From CAIVVT01 sp052145115 (GTDB taxonomy: Bacteria; Acidobacteriota; Terriglobia; Bryobacterales; Bryobacteraceae): 64,000 nt of DNA. Below the pieces are notes generated by a model. The model had not been told where the DNA came from, searched no databases, and saw nothing but the letters and a program-made list of their open reading frames with translations. Location of the stretch: contig JBKQPG010000028.1 in NCBI GenBank assembly GCA_052145115.1, positions 124,001-188,000 of the forward strand. Direction: 5' to 3'. The position numbers were made by a program, and so were the translations under genes. Below, one piece after another: positions 50,265 to 59,962 of this stretch (its first letter is position 1; every line of letters begins with the position of its first letter).

Positions 50265-50779
50265 GAAATGGGGTCGTCCCGATATTCCTGCCGGTAGCGG
50301 ATGTAGCGCTGGCAGTTCTGGCTGAAGCGGGCCCGCTCCTCTTCGGTCAGCGGGCGGCGCACCTTGGCCGGAACGCCCATAACCATCGATTCGGGCGGCA
50401 CCTGCATCTCTTCCGGCACCAGCGCACCGGCGGCGACAACGGAACCGCGCCCGATGCGCGCGCCGTTCAGGACAATGGCGCCGATGCCGATCAGGCAATC
50501 GTCTTCGACAACACAGCCATGCAGGCAGACCATGTGGCCGACGGTGACGCGGTCGCCGATCAGCACCGGATACAGGTCGAGTTCGCCGTGCAGGACGGTG
50601 CCGTCCTGGATATTGGAATCGGCACCGATCTCAATGCGGTTGACGTCGCCGCGGGCGACGGCGCAGGGCCAGATGCTGGCGCGCTCGCCCATGGTCACGT
50701 CACCGATCACCTGCGAAGCCTGATCGACGTAGGCCGAAGGCGCGATTTTGGGGTAGATGCCTTTGTAGGGCCGGATCAT
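50261..50779 (-). CDS. Gamma carbonic anhydrase family, left-handed beta-helix
   Basis: The 172-residue protein is built of hexapeptide repeats (IGDVTMGERASIWPCAVARGDVNRIEIGADSNIQDGTVLHG...IGDRVTVGHMVCLHGCVVEDDCLIGIGAIVLNGARIGRGSVVAAGALV). The conserved RGD and metal histidines (VLHG, VGHMVCLHGC) mark the YrdA/PaaY/gamma-CA group. It forms trimers with metal between subunits. It may hydrate CO2 or act on CoA thioesters; which is not clear. It is translationally coupled to hisS by a 4-bp overlap. Confidence 0.88.
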   Translation of the reverse strand: MIRPYKGIYPKIAPSAYVDQASQVIGDVTMGERASIWPCAVARGDVNRIEIGADSNIQDGTVLHGELDLYPVLIGDRVTVGHMVCLHGCVVEDDCLIGIGAIVLNGARIGRGSVVAAGALVPEEMQVPPESMVMGVPAKVRRPLTEEERARFSQNCQRYIRYRQEYRDDPIS

Positions 50780-50855
50780 GGACGTAACCTGCCGTGGACT
50801 CTGGCGCGCGCCGGGGAAACCTTCATGCTACCATCCGGCCCGTTACAATTCAGGT

Positions 50856-52883
50856 ATGCCGCACCGTTTGTTAATCTCCCTGGCACTGCTTTGCGCGCTT
50901 CTTCCGGCCCAAAAAGCGCCGTTCACGGCCGAGGCCCTGCTCAAGATCAAACGCATCGCCGACCCGCAGATTGCTCCCGACGGGCAATGGGTCGCCTTCT
51001 CGGTGACGAGCATCGATGTGGAGAAGAACACGCGTCCGCGCCAGGTCTGGATCGTGCCGCTGGCCGGCGGAACGCCGAGGCAGATCACCACGGAAGGCAA
51101 CAACGACGCGCCGCGCTGGTCGCCGGATTCCAGGCGGCTCGCCTATGTTTCGACGCGCGGCGGATCGTCGCAAATCTGGACGATGAACCCCGATGGCTCG
51201 GGCGCCAGGCAGGTGACGAAGCTGGCGGGCGAGGCGTCCGGCGTGAAGTGGAGCCCGGACGGGCGATGGCTGATTTTCGTCAGCGAAGCGTACCCGGCTT
51301 GCAATGCCGACGACGCCTGCAACGCGAGTCGGATCGAGGCCGAGGATAAGAGCCAGGTCAAGGCGCGAATTTATACTGCGCTGCTGTACCGGCACTGGAC
51401 CGCGTGGCGCGGAGAACGGCGCAAGCACCTGATGGTGGTCGCGCCCGAAGGCGGCGCGGTGCGGGACCTGACGCCGGGGTTAAAGTTCGACGTGCCGCCG
51501 TTCTCGCTGGAGGGCGGAGACGACTACGAAATCTCGCCCGACGGCAAAGAGATCGCCTACGCCGCCGATCTGGACGAAGACCAGGCGATGAGCACGAATT
51601 GGGAGATCTACACGGTGCCGATCGAGGGCGGCGAGGCGCGCAAGATCTCAACCAGCCCCGGCGCCGACGCCGGACCGAAGTACTCGCCCGACGGCAAATG
51701 GATTGCCTGGCGGTTGCAGGAGCGCGCGGGATACGAGAGCGACCGCTGGCGGCTGGCGGTTTACAACCGCGAAAGCGGCCAGATCAGCGTGCTCACGGAA
51801 AGCCTGGACCGCCACGTGACGGGCTTCACGTGGCACCCCGATTCGAAACGGATCGCGTTCACGGTGGATGACCGCGGAAGGCAGATTGCCCAATTGATCG
51901 CCGTAACGGGCGGCGGAACTCGCATCCTCACCGCGGGCAACGCGTTCGTCGACGACCTGCAGTTTGCGTCCGACGGCAGAACGCTGGTGTACACGGAGCA
52001 GAGCGGTGCGAGCCCGATCGAGATCTTCAAGGCGGTCTCCGGCGGAGGCACGCCGGTGGCCTTGACGCATCTGAACGACGCGCTGCTCAGCGCGTACGAT
52101 TTACGCCCGCTGGAGGAGTTCACGACCACCGGCGCGGAGGGCGCGCTGGTGCACAGCTTTCTGCTGAAGCCGCCGGGGTTCGATGGGCGGAAGAAGTACC
52201 CGGCGTTGATGCTGATTCACGGCGGACCGCAGGGCTCGTGGGGCGAGTCCTGGACGTACCGCTGGAACGCCCAGGTGTTCGCCGCGGCGGGCTTCGTGGT
52301 GGCGATGCCCAATCCACGGGGGTCGGAGGGCTACGGCACGAAATTCACGGATGAAATCAACGCTGATTGGGGCGGGCGCGCGTACGACGACATTATGGCC
52401 GTAACGGACTACGTGGCGAGCCTGCCGTATGTGGATAGCGACCGGATGGCGGCGGCCGGGGGGAGCTACGGCGGATACATGGTGGATTGGATCCTGGGCC
52501 ACACCACGCGCTTCAAGGCCTTGATTTCGCACGCCGGCGTTTACGATCTGCGCAGTGAGGCCGGGGCCACCGAGGAACTGTGGTTCCCCGCCTGGGAATT
52601 CAAGGGCATGCCGTGGCAACAGCCGGAACTGTACGAAAAATGGTCGCCATCGACGTATGCCAAGGAGTTCAAGACGCCGACGCTGGTGATTCACGGAGAG
52701 CTCGATTTCCGCGTCCCGTACACGCAGGGTTTACAACTGTTCACGGCGCTGCAGGAGCAGAAGGTGCCCTCGAAACTGATCGTGTATCCCGATGAGGGCC
52801 ACTGGGTGCTGAAGCCGCAGAACAGCCTGCTGTGGTACCGCAGCTTCATCGATTGGATCACCGAGTGGACGGCCAAGAAGTAG
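50856..52883 (+). CDS. Prolyl oligopeptidase family S9 peptidase, exported
   Basis: The 675-residue secreted serine peptidase has a signal peptide (LLISLALLCALLPAQ). The N-terminal TolB-like beta-propeller of about 400 residues (APDGQWVAFSV, SPDSRRLAYVS, SPDGRWLIFVS, SPDGKEIAYAAD) limits access of large substrates. The C-terminal alpha/beta hydrolase has the nucleophile Ser537 in GGSYGGYM, the acid near HGELDFRVPYTQ and the histidine in DEGHWV. It probably trims peptides of the acylaminoacyl- or dipeptidyl-peptidase type. The ATG at 50856 starts the signal peptide. Confidence 0.93.
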   Translation: MPHRLLISLALLCALLPAQKAPFTAEALLKIKRIADPQIAPDGQWVAFSVTSIDVEKNTRPRQVWIVPLAGGTPRQITTEGNNDAPRWSPDSRRLAYVSTRGGSSQIWTMNPDGSGARQVTKLAGEASGVKWSPDGRWLIFVSEAYPACNADDACNASRIEAEDKSQVKARIYTALLYRHWTAWRGERRKHLMVVAPEGGAVRDLTPGLKFDVPPFSLEGGDDYEISPDGKEIAYAADLDEDQAMSTNWEIYTVPIEGGEARKISTSPGADAGPKYSPDGKWIAWRLQERAGYESDRWRLAVYNRESGQISVLTESLDRHVTGFTWHPDSKRIAFTVDDRGRQIAQLIAVTGGGTRILTAGNAFVDDLQFASDGRTLVYTEQSGASPIEIFKAVSGGGTPVALTHLNDALLSAYDLRPLEEFTTTGAEGALVHSFLLKPPGFDGRKKYPALMLIHGGPQGSWGESWTYRWNAQVFAAAGFVVAMPNPRGSEGYGTKFTDEINADWGGRAYDDIMAVTDYVASLPYVDSDRMAAAGGSYGGYMVDWILGHTTRFKALISHAGVYDLRSEAGATEELWFPAWEFKGMPWQQPELYEKWSPSTYAKEFKTPTLVIHGELDFRVPYTQGLQLFTALQEQKVPSKLIVYPDEGHWVLKPQNSLLWYRSFIDWITEWTAKK

Positions 52884-52943
52884 AGCGCGCGGGCCCCAAC
52901 CTGGCGCATCCGAGACAATGGGATTGAGGAGTCAAAGAGCACG

Positions 52944-53798
52944 ATGAATGGGCTGAAAACCGCAGTTCTGCTGGGCCTGCTGAGCGGTCTGCTGATTGTT
53001 GGCGGACGGGTGGTGGCGGGCCAGAACGGCATGCTGATCGCGCTGTTTATCGCGATCGGCGTGAACTTCTTCAGCTACTTCTTTTCGGAGAAGATCGCCC
53101 TGGCATCCAGCGGCGCGGTGCGGTTGAGCGAGACCGAGAATCCCGAGGTCTTCTGGCGGCTGGCCAAGATCGTGAAGCCGCTGTGCGACCGCATGGGCCT
53201 GCCGATGCCCAAACTGTGGGTGATTCCGGAGCAGGCCCCGAACGCCTTCGCCACGGGCCGCAACCCCGCGCATTCATCCGTCGCGGTGACGGCCGGTCTG
53301 CTCGACCTGATGCAGGATCGCGAGATCGAGGGCGTGATCGCGCACGAACTCGGGCATGTGAAAAATCGTGACATACTGACCAGTTCCATTGCCGCCACCA
53401 TCGCCTCGGCCATCACCTGGGCCGCGCAGATGGCCTTCTTTTTCGGCGGCCGGCGCGACGACGATGACGACGGCGGCAGCCCGATCGCAGCGCTGCTGAT
53501 GATGCTGCTGGCGCCGCTGGCGGCGGCGCTCATTCAGATGTCGATCTCGCGCACGCGCGAGTTCAGCGCCGACGCGGCGTCCGCCGAGTACACCGGCAAT
53601 CCCGATGAACTCGTCTCGGCCCTGCGCAAGCTGGAAACCTATTCGCAGCGGATCCCGATGGACGTGTCTCCGTCCATGTCGCACATGTACATCGTCAAAC
53701 CCTTCAGCGGCGCATCGCTGGCGCGCCTGTTTTCGACGCACCCGCCGACCGAGGAGCGCATTGCGCGGCTGCTGAACATGGAGCGGGGCCCGGCTTGA
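52944..53798 (+). CDS. htpX: Membrane zinc protease HtpX
   Basis: The 284-residue M48 peptidase of the inner membrane degrades misfolded membrane proteins. Two N-terminal helices (about 5-22 and 28-48) precede the zinc motif HELGH (about 134-138). Then come two more helices and the third ligand in SRTREFSADAASAEYTGNP. STHPPTEERIARL near the end is typical. A charged loop of aspartates (RRDDDDDGG) lies between helices. The gene overlaps rlmI by 4 bp. Confidence 0.94.
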   Translation: MNGLKTAVLLGLLSGLLIVGGRVVAGQNGMLIALFIAIGVNFFSYFFSEKIALASSGAVRLSETENPEVFWRLAKIVKPLCDRMGLPMPKLWVIPEQAPNAFATGRNPAHSSVAVTAGLLDLMQDREIEGVIAHELGHVKNRDILTSSIAATIASAITWAAQMAFFFGGRRDDDDDGGSPIAALLMMLLAPLAAALIQMSISRTREFSADAASAEYTGNPDELVSALRKLETYSQRIPMDVSPSMSHMYIVKPFSGASLARLFSTHPPTEERIARLLNMERGPA

Positions 53799-54973
53799 AC
53801 GACAAACTGAACCTGCCCGCCGTCCAGGTCAGCCGGCGGGGCGAAGAACGCATCGAATCTGGCCACCTGTGGATCTACGAAGCCGACGTCGCGGGAAGAG
53901 GCGGCGCCAAAGGCGGCGACACGGTGCGCGTCATTACGCAACGCGGCCGCACGGCGGGCATCGCCCACTACAGCGACGCATCCAAGATCACGCTGCGGCT
54001 GTTGTCGCGGCACGCCGAGGCGGCCGACCGGGCTTTCTATCTTCGGCGCCTGCAGGCGGCGGCGAAGCATCGCGCGCGCGTGGTGGAAAATTCGGATGCC
54101 TACCGCCTGGTGCATGCCGAGGGCGACCTGCTGCCGGGGCTGATCATCGACGTCTACGCCGACTGCGTGGTGGCTCAATTCCTGACGCAGGGCATGGAAC
54201 GGACGCGCGGCGAGATTGTCGCGTGCATCGAAGAGCTGTTGCATCCGCGCGGCGTCGTCGCGCGCAACGATGTGCCGTCGCGCAAGCACGAGAAGCTGGG
54301 GGAAACGACCGCGACGCTGCTGGGCGAAGCGCCGGAACGGGCGCCGGTGCGCATGAACGGGCTGACGCTGCTGGCCGACGTGCTGCACGGACAGAAGACC
54401 GGCGTGTACCTGGACCAGCGGGAAAACTACGTCGCAGCGGCGCGCTGGGCGCATGGGCGGGCGCTGGATTGCTTCAGCTCGACGGGCGGCTTCGCGCTGC
54501 ACATCGCCGCGAAGTGCGATTCGGTAGAAGCCGTGGAATCGTCGCCGGCGGCGCTTGAAGCGGCGCGGGCCAACGCGGCCGGGAACAACATCGCGAATGT
54601 CAGCTTCCGCGAGGCCGACGTCTTCGAATACCTCTCCGGCTGCGTCCAGGCGCGGCGCAAGTTCCAGACCATCGTGCTCGACCCGCCCGCATTCGCCAAG
54701 TCGAAGCCGGCTGTCGAAGGCGCTTTGAAAGCCTACCGGGAAATCAACCTGAAGGCCCTGAAGCTGCTGGATACAGGGGGCGTGCTGGTGACCTGCTCGT
54801 GCAGCTATCACGTCAGCGAAGCGGCGCTGCTCGAGACTTTGGCGCAAGCGGCGCTGGAGGCCGGCAAGACGCTGCGCGTCCTGGAGCGCCGGTCGCAGGC
54901 ACAGGATCACCCCGTCCTGCTCACGGTGCCGGAGACGCTGTACCTGAAGTGCCTGATCGTCGAGGCGTTGTAG
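53795..54973 (+). CDS. rlmI: 23S rRNA (cytosine-C5) methyltransferase RlmI-like
   Basis: The 392-residue SAM-dependent methyltransferase has an N-terminal PUA domain (about 8-80, RRGEERIESGHLWIYEADV) and a class I methyltransferase domain: DQRENYVAAARWAHGRALDCFSSTGGFALHIA (about 208-239), VEAVESSPAALEAARANAAGNN and the catalytic-type LDPPAFAKSK. VLVTCSCSYHV completes it. It modifies cytosine in 23S rRNA in the cytosol, by family analogy with E. coli RlmI. It starts with TTG overlapping the htpX stop, so coupling is likely. Its 3' end overlaps the convergent phosphoesterase gene by 53 bp. Confidence 0.9.
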   Translation: MNDKLNLPAVQVSRRGEERIESGHLWIYEADVAGRGGAKGGDTVRVITQRGRTAGIAHYSDASKITLRLLSRHAEAADRAFYLRRLQAAAKHRARVVENSDAYRLVHAEGDLLPGLIIDVYADCVVAQFLTQGMERTRGEIVACIEELLHPRGVVARNDVPSRKHEKLGETTATLLGEAPERAPVRMNGLTLLADVLHGQKTGVYLDQRENYVAAARWAHGRALDCFSSTGGFALHIAAKCDSVEAVESSPAALEAARANAAGNNIANVSFREADVFEYLSGCVQARRKFQTIVLDPPAFAKSKPAVEGALKAYREINLKALKLLDTGGVLVTCSCSYHVSEAALLETLAQAALEAGKTLRVLERRSQAQDHPVLLTVPETLYLKCLIVEAL

Positions 54974-57509
54974 CGGCTCGTTGGACCGGGTAGGGCACTG
55001 AATAGCCCTTCGCCTCCCACCACAGGATGTGATTCATGGTCGCCGTGGGGATGTCGTCCACGTGGTTTGGATTGAAGCGCAAAGACGCCAGGGCGGCCTC
55101 GCGTTCGCGGCCTCTAAGAGAACTCAGGGGCTGGTTCATCTCGGTGAGTGAGATGCGCGGCTGCAGCACCGTGTAGGGCGTCAGGTCCGCCCGCGGCTGG
55201 AAGATGCTGGTCATCGGCCGGGCGGCGGCGAGGAAGCGCGTGCGGGGCGCAATCCGGAAGATCGCCTGGATGGTGCGCAGCAGGCTCAAATGCGTGTAGT
55301 CGGTAGAGTCCAGCGCGCCGCGGCGCACGTGCGGTCCGATGGCGAAGCACACAGTGCGGTGGCCGTCGACGTGATCCACGCCATCCTGTGCGTCGTCCTC
55401 GGTGACGAGCACGAGAGTCTGCGCCCAGAAGCTGCTTTTTGAAAGCGCCGCCACCATGCGGCCCAGCGCGAGATCGTCATCGGCGACCATCGCGCGCGGC
55501 GTCGGAAAGCCGGGACGCTTGCCCATGGTATGGTCCTCGGTCAGGGTGATCACCGCGAGTTCGGGCGCCTGGCGGTCCTTTCCCCATTCCCGCAACCGCT
55601 CCAGGAATGCCTCGGCGCGGATCTGGTCGGTGATGTTCATTGTGGAGGTGGGGTAGTGGCGATCGACCCAGCGGCCCAGCGCGGGCACGGCCGGCACGGC
55701 CGCCGCGGCTTCGCGCCAACGCCCTTCCTGGTACATCTTCCAGTGCTCTTCCCAGCCCGCCATCTGGCTCTCGTTGATGTCCTTCACGACGCTGGCAGCC
55801 GGATCCCAGCGCGCCGGGTTGGTTGCTTCGCCCATCAGCCGCACGTCGATCTGGCGGGGCGCGCCTTGCCAGAAGAAGCCGGTCGGCGCGACGGTCAGCG
55901 CGTCGTCCATGTTCCAGGAGTAGCCGCGCGGCGAGGCCGCAAAGGCGCGTTGCACATAGTCCGAGACGAAGGCCATGGTCAGCCACTGGTGGCCGTCGAA
56001 GCTGATCGCGCCGCTGGTGTAGAAATTGTCGAGCAGGACATACTCTTCGGCCAGCGCGTGCTGGTTTGGCGTCACGTCGCGGCCGTACATCAGGAAACGC
56101 GGGTCGCGCTCGCCGCGGGGCAGGTCGGAGAGCACCTGGTCATAGGTACGGTTCTCCTTGATGATCAGGAAGACGTGCCGGATGCCCAGCGAGGCGAGGT
56201 TGGCGACGCCGCCCGCAGGTTCGAATTTCGGAGCGTTGGCGGCGCGCACCTCGCGCAGACCCGCGGCGTGGCGTTCCAACAGCACGGGCGGGTAGGAGGA
56301 GACCGTGCCTTCGTAACTGAGCGTGTTGTGGCCGCCGTCCCGAGTCGCGTTGTTGCCCGTCCCTTTCACCGCGACGACGCGCACGCCGCCGTCCGCGGCG
56401 ACGGCCACCGAAACCGGGAACCATGCCGCCGGCAGCGCTCCGACAAAGCGCCAGGCCGCGCGCGCGCCTTGATCGGCGATGCCCAAGGCGTTGATGCCGG
56501 CGCAAGCAACGTAGAGCCTCTTGCCGCTGGGCGCGAACGCCACCGACACGGGCTGGCTGCCGAACGTGCCCTGGGGGAAAGAAGGGATGCGCACCTCTAC
56601 GGAGGACATGCGGACGGTGTCGAAGATCGACACAGAATCTGAATGCGCGTTGGCGATGGCGAGCATCGCACCATCCTCCGAGATGGCGATGGAGGAAGGC
56701 GCGAGACCGGTTGCGTACTCGCTGACGGACCCCAGGTTCCGCGGATCGAGAACCGACAACGTGCCGCTGGCCGAGGATCCAGTCACCGGTTCGGTGAGCA
56801 CCTCGGAGCGCGCAGTGAACGCCGTGGTTTCTCCCGGTTTGGGTCGGCGTCCGCCCCGATTGGCAACGTAGATGCGGCCCGTCTGCCTGGCGACGGCGAT
56901 CGCCATCGGCGCAATGCCAACCGGAATTTCGCGCAGCAGTTCGCGTTTGCCGGCATCGATCACGGCGACCGTATTGCTGGCGCTGAGTGTCGCGTAGACC
57001 GTTTTGCCGTCAGGTGAAAAGGCCAGCCCGGCGGGCACCGTGTGGCTCTTGAAGGAGAGGCGCTCGGTCTGTTGCGCGGAACCGTTTGCGCCGAGGGTCG
57101 CGATGGCGATGGAATCGTCACGCGAACCCGTCGTCTCGCAGACCCACAGTTCATGCGTGCCCGCGCGGAACGCGAGGCCGCCATAGGATGTCGCGCGCGT
57201 CAGCACCTGGGCGCGATGGGCCATCGTCGGCGCGTCGAAGATCTCCACGCCGCGCGATCCGAGCACGCCATACCAGCGTCCTTCAGAGTCGAAAACGCCT
57301 TCCACCGGCCGTCCGGCAATGCTCGCCTGATCGCCCCAAGGCCGCAGGATCTGGCTGGTCACCAGCAGCGAGAAGCCTTCCTTCTGGGGTCCGGCGAAAA
57401 GCGAATTCTTGAGAACCGGGAACAAGGGAGTTTCCACGGACAGCAACACGGCCGCGAATGCGGCGGCCAGCGCGGCGGGCAATGCGATGCGGCGGAAGAT
57501 CACATTCAC
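54921..57509 (-). CDS. Secreted YVTN/YncE beta-propeller and phosphoesterase fusion
   Basis: The 862-residue exported protein has a signal anchor (LPAALAAAFAAVLLSVETP). A seven-bladed YVTN-type propeller lies at about 60-410 (AFSPDGKTVYATLSASNTVAVIDAGKRE, RIYVANRGGRRP, VSVAFAPSGKRLYVACAG). An alkaline-phosphatase-fold phosphoesterase of the phospholipase C/AcpA group lies at about 440-820 (IRHVFLIIKENRTYDQVLSDLP, FYTSGAISFDGHQWLTMAFVSDY, LVLVTEDDAQDGVDHVDGHRTVCFAIGPHVRRG). The metal ligands look complete. It should cleave phosphate esters outside the cytoplasm; the substrate is unknown. Confidence 0.88.
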   Translation of the reverse strand: MNVIFRRIALPAALAAAFAAVLLSVETPLFPVLKNSLFAGPQKEGFSLLVTSQILRPWGDQASIAGRPVEGVFDSEGRWYGVLGSRGVEIFDAPTMAHRAQVLTRATSYGGLAFRAGTHELWVCETTGSRDDSIAIATLGANGSAQQTERLSFKSHTVPAGLAFSPDGKTVYATLSASNTVAVIDAGKRELLREIPVGIAPMAIAVARQTGRIYVANRGGRRPKPGETTAFTARSEVLTEPVTGSSASGTLSVLDPRNLGSVSEYATGLAPSSIAISEDGAMLAIANAHSDSVSIFDTVRMSSVEVRIPSFPQGTFGSQPVSVAFAPSGKRLYVACAGINALGIADQGARAAWRFVGALPAAWFPVSVAVAADGGVRVVAVKGTGNNATRDGGHNTLSYEGTVSSYPPVLLERHAAGLREVRAANAPKFEPAGGVANLASLGIRHVFLIIKENRTYDQVLSDLPRGERDPRFLMYGRDVTPNQHALAEEYVLLDNFYTSGAISFDGHQWLTMAFVSDYVQRAFAASPRGYSWNMDDALTVAPTGFFWQGAPRQIDVRLMGEATNPARWDPAASVVKDINESQMAGWEEHWKMYQEGRWREAAAAVPAVPALGRWVDRHYPTSTMNITDQIRAEAFLERLREWGKDRQAPELAVITLTEDHTMGKRPGFPTPRAMVADDDLALGRMVAALSKSSFWAQTLVLVTEDDAQDGVDHVDGHRTVCFAIGPHVRRGALDSTDYTHLSLLRTIQAIFRIAPRTRFLAAARPMTSIFQPRADLTPYTVLQPRISLTEMNQPLSSLRGREREAALASLRFNPNHVDDIPTATMNHILWWEAKGYSVPYPVQRAATTPRRSGTSGTASPAP

Positions 57510-57539
57510 ATTCTAAAAGCGGAAGGTTTCAGCCCAATG

Positions 57540-58637
57540 TCAAGGCTGCGCCGCCTCGGGGTTGACCAGCGCCGGCGACGTCTCCATGCGTTTCAACTGG
57601 CCGCAGGCAGCGTAGATGTCCAGGCCGCGCGGGCGCCGGATGAAACACGGCACGGACTTGCGGACGATGGTCTGGAATGCCACGACGCGCCCGGGGTCGG
57701 GCGTGGAGAATGGGATACCCGGCCCGGGATTTAAGGCGATGAGGTTCAGCTTGCAGTTGAGGTTGGCGAGCAGACGGGCGACGCGGCGGGCATCGGCATC
57801 GCTATCGTTGACGCCCTTGAGCAGCACGTATTCGAACGACAGCTTCTCCCAGCTGCGCAAGGGGTAGTTGCGGCAGGCCTCCAACAGATCTTTCAGATGC
57901 CACTTACGCGTAATGGGCATAATCTCGCAGCGCTGCTCCTCGCTCGATGCGTTGAGCGAAACCGCCAGCCTGGGCCGCTGCGCGTCCGGCGCCTGGGCGA
58001 ACTCGGCGATGCGCGGGACGATGCCCGCGCTGGAAACAGTGATACGCCGCGGGGAGAGGCCGAGGCCCTTGGCGTCGGTCAGGATCCGCGCGGCTTTCAG
58101 GACCTCGGGCACGTTCAGCAGCGGCTCGCCCTGGCCCATCATCACGATGTTGATGCGCTTCCAATCCGCCCACAGCCCGTTGTCGCGCGCGGCATACAGC
58201 ACCTGGCCGACGATCTCCCCGGCCGTGAGGTTGCGCTCCAGCCCCATCTGGGCAGTAAGGCAGAACGCGCATCCGACGGGGCAGCCGGCCTGCGTGGAAA
58301 TGCACAGCGTGTCGCGCGCCTGCTCCGGCATGAAGACGGTCTCCACCGTCTTGCCATCCGCGAGCTGCAGCAGGTAGCGCTTCGTCCCGTCCGTCGATTG
58401 GTAGACCGCGGCGGCCTGGGGATAACCGAAAGAGCAGCGCCGGGCGAGTTCCTGCCGCAGCGGCTTGGCGAGCGTCGTCAGCTCGTCGAAGGAAGCCGCG
58501 CGGCGATGGTACAGCGCTTCGTAGATCTGGCGCGCGCGAAACGCCGGCTCGCCCGCGGGCAACAGCGCGCGAATCTCTTCGGTTTCGAGTCCCAGCAGCG
58601 CCTGCATCGATCTCATCCCCTTCTTCCGATTGTCCAC
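57540..58637 (-). CDS. rlmN: 23S rRNA/tRNA adenine-C2 methyltransferase RlmN
   Basis: This 365-residue radical SAM enzyme methylates A2503 of 23S rRNA and A37 of some tRNAs. The 4Fe-4S motif CPVGCAFC is near 118-125. MGQGEPLLN is the SAM contact, and two catalytic cysteines are expected, one of them in the C-terminal DIYAACGQLK. An N-terminal helical domain (EIRALLPAGEPAFRARQIYEALYHR) contacts RNA. An alternative ATG at 58616 would shorten it by 7 residues. It is divergent from the M16 gene with 32 bp between. Confidence 0.95.
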   Translation of the reverse strand: MDNRKKGMRSMQALLGLETEEIRALLPAGEPAFRARQIYEALYHRRAASFDELTTLAKPLRQELARRCSFGYPQAAAVYQSTDGTKRYLLQLADGKTVETVFMPEQARDTLCISTQAGCPVGCAFCLTAQMGLERNLTAGEIVGQVLYAARDNGLWADWKRINIVMMGQGEPLLNVPEVLKAARILTDAKGLGLSPRRITVSSAGIVPRIAEFAQAPDAQRPRLAVSLNASSEEQRCEIMPITRKWHLKDLLEACRNYPLRSWEKLSFEYVLLKGVNDSDADARRVARLLANLNCKLNLIALNPGPGIPFSTPDPGRVVAFQTIVRKSVPCFIRRPRGLDIYAACGQLKRMETSPALVNPEAAQP

Positions 58638-58669
58638 CCGCGGCCGCCGGCGCGCGGGTTGCTGCGAAG

Positions 58670-59962
58670 ATGGAATTGATGACGCTGGAACGGACTGAGG
58701 ACGAAGTCCGCATGACAGTGCTGCCGAATGGCCTGCGGGTGATCACGCAGGCCATGCCCGCGGTGCGCAGCGTCGCTGTGGGCTTCTGGATCGGCTCGGG
58801 CTCGCGCTCGGAATCGGCCGCTGAGAATGGAATTTCGCATTTCATCGAACACATGCTCTTCAAGGGCACGCCGTCGCGTTCCGCCGAGCAGATCGCGCGC
58901 CAGATGGATGCCATCGGAGGCCACCTGGACGCGTTTACGGATGTCGAGATGTCCGGCTACACCATGAAGGTGCTGGATGAACACTTGGGGTTCGCCTTCG
59001 AGATTCTGGCCGACATGCTGTGCCACCCGAAATTCGACCCGATCGAGATCGAGAAGGAGAAGGGCGTCATCCTCGAAGAGCTGAAGATGGTGAACGACGA
59101 TCCGGAATCGGCGGTCCACGAAATCTTCGTGCGCGACTTCTGGAAGAGCCATCCGCTCGGCCGGCCGATCACCGGGACGAAACGGACCATCGCCAGCTTC
59201 CACGAGGACGACCTCCGCGCTTACCATCGGAGCCACTATACGGCGGCTAATGTGACCGTGACCGCGGCGGGCAGTCTGGATCACGATGCAGTGCTGGCGC
59301 TGGTGGAGCGCCACTTCGGCGCGCTGGCGGCGGGCGAGGCGATCCCGATCCAGCCCGCTCCGGAGTGCCGCGCTGTGTTCCGGTTGAAAAACCGCCGCTC
59401 GCTGCAGCAATTGCAGCTCTGTTTGGGAATGCCGGCTGTAGAGGCCGCGCACCCGCTGCACTTCGCCTGTTATACGCTGAATGTGATCCTGGGGGGCAGC
59501 ATGAGTTCGCGCCTGTTTCAGAGCATTCGCGAACGGCAGGGGCTGGCCTATTCGATCTGCTCGGAGCTCAATCTGCACCGCGACACAGGCTGCCTTGCCG
59601 TTTTTGCCGGAACGTCGCCGGGGACCGGCCGGCGCGTTCTGGAGTTGACGCTGGCCGAGCTGGGACGCCTGAAGAACGAGCCGGTGCCGGAGGAGGAGCT
59701 CGAGCGCGCGCGCCAGCACATGAAGGGCGCGCTGCTGCTGAGCCTGGAATCGACCGGCAGCCGGATGAGCAACCTGGCCCGGCAATGGCTGACGTACGGC
59801 CGTTTCTACTCGTTGGACGAGCTGGCCGCGGCCATCGACGCGGTCACCGCCGGTGACATCCAGCAGGTTGCGCGGGAGTTCTTCCAGCCCGGCAAAATCG
59901 GGCTGGCGGCCGTCGGACGGACCGATGATCTCGGGGTCGCACAAGGAGATCTGATTTGTTGA
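58670..59962 (+). CDS. M16 family zinc peptidase
   Basis: The 430-residue protein is like the mitochondrial processing peptidase beta subunit and PqqL. The inverted zinc motif is GISHFIEHMLFKGT (about 54-67; HxxEH), and the third ligand glutamate is in EKGVILEELKM. A second, inactive half-domain covers about 220-430 (NRRSLQQLQLCLGMP, VILGGSMSSRLFQSIRERQGLAYS). No signal peptide is evident, so cytosolic action is likely. It overlaps the TPM gene by 7 bp. Confidence 0.92.
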   Translation: MELMTLERTEDEVRMTVLPNGLRVITQAMPAVRSVAVGFWIGSGSRSESAAENGISHFIEHMLFKGTPSRSAEQIARQMDAIGGHLDAFTDVEMSGYTMKVLDEHLGFAFEILADMLCHPKFDPIEIEKEKGVILEELKMVNDDPESAVHEIFVRDFWKSHPLGRPITGTKRTIASFHEDDLRAYHRSHYTAANVTVTAAGSLDHDAVLALVERHFGALAAGEAIPIQPAPECRAVFRLKNRRSLQQLQLCLGMPAVEAAHPLHFACYTLNVILGGSMSSRLFQSIRERQGLAYSICSELNLHRDTGCLAVFAGTSPGTGRRVLELTLAELGRLKNEPVPEEELERARQHMKGALLLSLESTGSRMSNLARQWLTYGRFYSLDELAAAIDAVTAGDIQQVAREFFQPGKIGLAAVGRTDDLGVAQGDLIC

